DNA of 18,088 bases from Gammaproteobacteria bacterium (GTDB lineage Bacteria; Pseudomonadota; Gammaproteobacteria; GCA-001735895): assembly GCA_027293245.1 (NCBI GenBank), contig JAPUFZ010000218.1, positions 1-18,088 of the forward strand. Reading direction: 5' to 3'. A model generated the notes under the pieces. That model was not told where the DNA came from, did not search any database, and saw only the letters and a list, made by a program, of their open reading frames with translations. Positions 14,771 to 18,088 of this stretch are shown here, piece after piece. Both the position numbers and the translations under genes were made by a program. The first letter of the stretch is position 1, and each line of letters starts with the position of its first letter.

Positions 14771-15559
14771 ATGAAATACATCGATATCGGCGTCAACCTG
14801 ACAAACCGGAGTTTGATCAAAGACCTGGGCGGGGTGATGCAGCGCGCACAAGATGCCGGTGTAGGACAAATGGTGGTAACAGCCAGCAATATCGAGGAAA
14901 GCACACAGGCCATCGAGCTTTGCCGGCAATATCCCGATGCGCTGGTCTGCACGGTTGGCATACATCCACATCATGCCAGTGACTGGATGAGTCATACCCC
15001 CCAAAACCTACAGGAATTATCCGAAAACGCCTGCGTGCGGGCAATTGGTGAGACGGGTCTCGATTTTAATCGAAATTATTCACCCCGTAATGAGCAGGTC
15101 GACGCTTTCCGTGCCCAACTCGAACTCGCTATTGCACTGGAAAAACCGGTATTTGCTCATCAGCGCGACGCGCACGATACCTTCGTCGAAATCCTGCGTG
15201 AGTATAGAACACGGCTCTCAAGGATCGTGGTTCACTGTTTTACCGACAGCAGGGCGGCGCTGCTCGACTATCTGGACCTGGATTGCCACATCGGTATCAC
15301 CGGATGGATATGTGACGAACGACGGGGCCTCGCACTGCAACAACTGGTTAGTCTTATTCCCGCACAGCGACTCATGGTAGAAACCGATGCACCCTACTTG
15401 CTGCCCAGGGATTTACCGATCAAACCCGTCAGCCGTATCAATGAACCCGCCTACCTTCCCCATATTATGCATTCGATCGCCCGGCATCAGCACAAAGAAG
15501 TGGACCAGCTGGCTGGCGAATGCCTGAAAACCAGCCGATTATTTTTCGGGATTAGTTAA
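14771..15559 (+). CDS. tatD: TatD-family metal-dependent DNase
   Basis: 262 residues (260 in E. coli TatD). TIM-barrel metallohydrolase described as a 3'-5' exonuclease for single-stranded DNA and RNA, with roles in quality control and DNA repair; despite the name it is not needed for Tat export. It opens DIGVNL like E. coli TatD, in place of the HxH of other family members (TatD proper rather than YcfH or YjjV). Metal residues are Glu94 (AIGETGLDFNRN), His130 (FAHQRDAH), His155 (VVHCFT) and Asp206 (VETDAPYLLPRDL). GITGWICDERRG and RINEPAYLPHI are also canonical. It probably continues the yadGH transcript; tatB/tatC are not nearby. Confidence 0.95.
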   Translation: MKYIDIGVNLTNRSLIKDLGGVMQRAQDAGVGQMVVTASNIEESTQAIELCRQYPDALVCTVGIHPHHASDWMSHTPQNLQELSENACVRAIGETGLDFNRNYSPRNEQVDAFRAQLELAIALEKPVFAHQRDAHDTFVEILREYRTRLSRIVVHCFTDSRAALLDYLDLDCHIGITGWICDERRGLALQQLVSLIPAQRLMVETDAPYLLPRDLPIKPVSRINEPAYLPHIMHSIARHQHKEVDQLAGECLKTSRLFFGIS

Positions 15560-15651
15560 AAACATCAGGAAATTCTCACCCATATCAATGACCCGGGCTA
15601 TCGAATGACCGCTCGTCTTATTTAATCCATGTTTTCCCCACAAGCAAACAT

Positions 15652-15680
15652 TTCCCGTCTAAACTCTTTTTAGGTAAAAT
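15652..15680 (+). promoter_or_regulatory. Candidate bpt promoter
   Basis: TTCCCG (15652-15657), 17 bases, TAAAAT (15675-15680). The -10 lies between inverted arms AACTCT (15662-15667) and AGAGTT (15681-15686), which may be chance. The tatD-bpt gap (148 bases) shows no terminator. Confidence 0.35.
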
Positions 15681-15707
15681 AGAGTTCGAGTCGAAAAATC
15701 ATTATTA

Positions 15708-16415
15708 ATGATGAATGATCAAACCAGGCTAAATTTTTTTGCATCAGCAGCCGAGCCCTGCGCCTACCTGGAAAACAGGAATACAGTCAGTGCATTCGCC
15801 AATCCCCACAAGGATATGGACATGCCAACCTATAACACCTTGATTCAGCATGGCTTCAGACGCTCGGGCGGTTACGTTTACCGACCCCACTGCCCGAATT
15901 GTCAGGAGTGTATTTCGGTCAGGGTCCTCCTTAAAAATCAAAAATTTAGCCGAAATGAGCTAAGCACGATTCGACGCAATTCGGATCTCACAATCAGCCG
16001 GTCGAAAGGCAAGTTTCACAACGAACATTTCGACCTCTACAGGCGCTATATCAATAGCCGCCACAATGATGGCAGCATGGCGAATCCAGGCAAGGCCGAC
16101 TATCATCGATTTTTGATATGCGACTGGGCCGATACCATGTTTATCGAATTCCGTCTGAACAGGGTTCTGATCGCAGTCGCGGTATGCGACATTACCAGTT
16201 CCGGGCTTTCGGCGGTGTATACATTCTTCGACTCGAACTACGAGTCCCGCAGTCCTGGTCATTTCGCCATTCTGACGCAAATTAAAGAGGCTAAATCACG
16301 CGATCTTGACTATCTATACCTCGGTTACTGGATTAAGGATTGCGACAAGATGAGCTACAAGCGCCGCTATAAACCACTTGAGGGATTTATCGAAGACCAG
16401 TGGGTAACACTTTAG
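15708..16415 (+). CDS. bpt: Aspartate/glutamate leucyltransferase (N-end rule)
   Basis: 235 residues, normal for bacterial Bpt, often annotated as arginyltransferase. It transfers leucine from Leu-tRNA to proteins starting with Asp or Glu, marking them for ClpS/ClpAP. Features: PCAYL (17-21) with Cys18, GFRRSGGYVYRPHCPNCQECISVRV (49-73, in three overlapping parts: GFRRSGG, YVYRPHC, CPNCQEC), LSAVYTFFD (167-175), YLYLGYWIKDCDKMSYK (202-218). The three cysteines 62, 65 and 68 form a cluster. Start is ATG 15708 or the adjacent ATG 15711; no ribosome binding site is clear. In many gammaproteobacteria bpt follows aat, the Leu/Phe transferase gene; here its upstream neighbour is tatD and no aat is in the window. 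Confidence 0.94.
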   Translation: MMNDQTRLNFFASAAEPCAYLENRNTVSAFANPHKDMDMPTYNTLIQHGFRRSGGYVYRPHCPNCQECISVRVLLKNQKFSRNELSTIRRNSDLTISRSKGKFHNEHFDLYRRYINSRHNDGSMANPGKADYHRFLICDWADTMFIEFRLNRVLIAVAVCDITSSGLSAVYTFFDSNYESRSPGHFAILTQIKEAKSRDLDYLYLGYWIKDCDKMSYKRRYKPLEGFIEDQWVTL

Positions 16416-16485
16416 CTTTAATGAATAGACTCTTTTCGATCCTGGTTTTCATCAATTTTCCGCCTCCCCTTTGCGAGAATATTTT

Positions 16486-17049
16486 TTAATCGATCCCTTG
16501 CAGAAACCGGCTCAACTTTTGCCAGTCAAACGCGGGGCCTGGATCGGTTTTTCTGCCCGGAGAGATATCACTATGTCCACACAGCGATTCAGCATCTATC
16601 CCGGGGTATCGTGCCAACAGGCTCGATATTAAGCTGTTCAACGCAAGGTATTGTTGATCGGTATAGCTCAGGTCGTCCGTGCCCTCCAGTTCTATACCGA
16701 CCGAGAAATCATTACAGCCCTGCTCGCCATGCCAGTTCGAGTCGCCGGCATGCCAGGCACGATCAAGAAAGGAGACAAACTGAACCATGTTTCCATCGCG
16801 CTCAATCAGACAATGCGCAGAAACCAGCAACTCACAAATACTGGAGAAATATTCATGCGCTCCAACATCGAGTCGATTACAAAAAAATTGCTGGATATAA
16901 CCACCGCCAAACTCTGCAGGCGGCAAACTAATGCCGTGAATTACGATCAGTTTGATTTCACTATTGTCGGGCCTGGCATCACAATTGGGTGATTGCATCA
17001 CCTCCACCGTCTGTAACCAGCCCGTATCATCAATCGTCAGTTCAGTCAT
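16486..17049 (-). CDS. ampD: 1,6-anhydro-N-acetylmuramyl-L-alanine amidase AmpD
   Basis: Cytoplasmic zinc amidase that removes the peptide from anhydromuropeptides in cell-wall recycling; its loss raises AmpC beta-lactamase through AmpR in species that have them. 187 residues, no signal peptide, which separates it from secreted AmiD. Zinc ligands by alignment are His38 (VIHGISLPP), His159 and Asp169 (CGHSDISPGRKTDPGPAFDW, 158-177); Glu120 (GIELEGTDDL) and Lys167 fit the catalytic residues. Also typical are EFGGGYI, SAHCLIERDG and RAWHAG. The residue after His38 is Gly where E. coli has Asn (VVHNISLPP). No ampE follows. It converges on bpt with 70 bases between and no clear terminator. The 164-base gap to aapP contains TATACT boxes (17096-17101, 17125-17130, minus strand) as possible promoters, without good -35s. 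Confidence 0.95.
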   Translation of the reverse strand: MTELTIDDTGWLQTVEVMQSPNCDARPDNSEIKLIVIHGISLPPAEFGGGYIQQFFCNRLDVGAHEYFSSICELLVSAHCLIERDGNMVQFVSFLDRAWHAGDSNWHGEQGCNDFSVGIELEGTDDLSYTDQQYLALNSLISSLLARYPGIDAESLCGHSDISPGRKTDPGPAFDWQKLSRFLQGID

Positions 17050-17213
17050 TCAATCGGTAACTGTCGTTGCGACTCACTAATGATAGCAACAGGATAGTAT
17101 ATCCACCATCGCACTGAACGCAGTAGTATAAACATCAGGGTAGACCACCGAACCAGGCGCACGCAGGGGACCGACGAATAAAGCCTCAGATCCCGGTAGT
17201 TAAGTCGAACGAA

Positions 17214-17996
17214 TTAGTGTTGAATGATCTGGCTCAGGAACAGCTTGGTCCGTTCATTTTGCGGATTATTGAAAAATTCCAGGGGTTCATTCTCTTCAAT
17301 GATTTCGCCCACATCCATGAAAATAACCCGGTTTGCTACCTTCTTGGCAAAGCCCATTTCATGAGTGACGCAAAGCATGGTCATGCCTTCCTCGGCAAGT
17401 TCAACCATAACGTCGAGCACTTCGGAAATCATTTCCGGGTCGAGCGCCGAGGTCGGTTCGTCGAATAACATGACTTTAGGGCTCATGCACAGGCTGCGCG
17501 CTATCGCCACACGCTGCTGTTGACCACCCGAAAGCTGACCCGGAAATTTCAAAGCCTGTTCAGGGATCTTGACGCGCTCGAGGTATTTCATCGCGATTTC
17601 TTCGGCTTCGCCTTTCGACATTTTTCGCACCCAGATCGGCGCGAGCGTGCAATTTTCGAGTACGCTCAAGTGCGGGAACAAATTAAAATGCTGGAATAAC
17701 ATGCCAACTTCGCGTCGGGTTGCTTCAATGTGCTTGAGATCGCTGGTTAACTCGACACCATCGACGATAATTTCCCCCTGCTGGTGCTCTTCAAGCCGGT
17801 TGATACAGCGTATCAGGGTAGACTTGCCGGACCCGGACGGGCCGCAAATTACGATACGTTCTCCGCGATGGACCGTTATATTGATATTTTTGAGCACGTG
17901 AAATTCAGCATACCATTTGTGCATTTCCTTAATTTCAATAATGACTTCATCAAAGACTTTAAATTTGCTCTCCATGTCGGTTGCGGTTTCATTCAT
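17214..17996 (-). CDS. aapP: Polar amino-acid ABC importer, ATP-binding protein
   Basis: 260 residues. Walker [10 protein letters not shown] (52-60), Q-loop Gln102 ([12 protein letters not shown]), signature [15 protein letters not shown] (155-169), Walker [16 protein letters not shown] (175-189), switch His212 ([12 protein letters not shown]). The phrases [11 protein letters not shown] and [14 protein letters not shown] are typical of the GlnQ/AapP/BztD group. GAGGTGA (18003-18009, minus strand) sits 6 bases before the ATG and supports this start over Met8. It lies 32 bases after the end of a permease gene, so it completes an aapJQMP-type operon for general L-amino acids or glutamate/glutamine. 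The substrate cannot be decided from the ATPase. Confidence 0.93.
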   Translation of the reverse strand: MNETATDMESKFKVFDEVIIEIKEMHKWYAEFHVLKNINITVHRGERIVICGPSGSGKSTLIRCINRLEEHQQGEIIVDGVELTSDLKHIEATRREVGMLFQHFNLFPHLSVLENCTLAPIWVRKMSKGEAEEIAMKYLERVKIPEQALKFPGQLSGGQQQRVAIARSLCMSPKVMLFDEPTSALDPEMISEVLDVMVELAEEGMTMLCVTHEMGFAKKVANRVIFMDVGEIIEENEPLEFFNNPQNERTKLFLSQIIQH

Positions 17997-18028
17997 TAGG
18001 ACTCACCTCTGAAAAAATTAAACTCGTG

Positions 18029-18088
18029 TTAATGACCGGTATGTAGCTTGCGCTCGATCGATTGACTGTATTGCGACATGGAAAAACA
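18029..18088 (-). CDS. aapM: Amino-acid ABC transporter permease, C-terminal end (AapM-like)
   Basis: Only the last 19 codons and the TAA are in the window; the gene runs in from the right edge. The peptide CFSMSQYSQSIERKLHTGH matches the usual end of AapM/GltK-type permeases (MSRYSxxLExxL...). It lies directly before aapP on the same strand with a 32-base gap, as in aapJQMP operons. The peptide is too short to name the exact family member. Confidence 0.7.
   Translation of the reverse strand, partial: CFSMSQYSQSIERKLHTGH

Overview
The window is one stretch of a gammaproteobacterial chromosome of moderate GC content. It is almost fully coding and mostly housekeeping. The series accC, prmA, a DUF3426 zinc-ribbon membrane protein, dusB, fis, purH, purD matches a gene order I know from Pseudomonas and relatives. 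The PhoP/PhoQ, YadG/YadH, TatD, Bpt and AmpD homologues support the same assignment. The species cannot be named from the sequence. I saw no rRNA, tRNA, CRISPR array, intact insertion sequence or phage gene.

Layout. (1) 1-2264, + strand: the 3' end of accC (biotin carboxylase), prmA (ribosomal protein L11 methyltransferase) and a DUF3426 protein, closely spaced. (2) 2265-4437: a 346-base non-coding stretch with a stem-loop, a short repeat and a credible sigma-70 promoter, then a SulP anion transporter that interrupts the usual order. (3) 4438-9974, + strand: dusB and fis under a TATAAT promoter; then purH, purD and a TPR/2OG-Fe(II) oxygenase-like gene, closely packed and apparently one operon with its own TATAAT promoter. 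(4) 9975-10718: a sparse region with two tiny genes, a 65-aa zinc ribbon and a 43-aa single-pass membrane protein. (5) 10719-12765, - strand: a PhoQ-like sensor kinase and PhoP-like regulator, transcribed phoP then phoQ. (6) 13056-15559, + strand: the ABC exporter pair yadG/yadH, then tatD. (7) 15708-16415, + strand: bpt, the N-end-rule leucyltransferase. (8) 16486-18088, - strand: ampD, then the ATPase gene (aapP type) and the last codons of the permease gene (aapM type) of a polar amino-acid ABC importer.

How the genes fit together. Regions 1 and 3 link fatty-acid synthesis, ribosomal protein and tRNA modification, a growth-rate-linked nucleoid protein and purine synthesis, the usual set of fast-growth genes. 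Their two internal promoters look alike and have GC-rich bases after the -10. The accessory parts are SulP, the TPR/oxygenase gene and the two small genes beside phoQ. The most novel item is the 43-aa membrane protein, which has a strong ribosome binding site and ends 7 bases from the stop codon of phoQ. No clearly new multi-gene system is visible.
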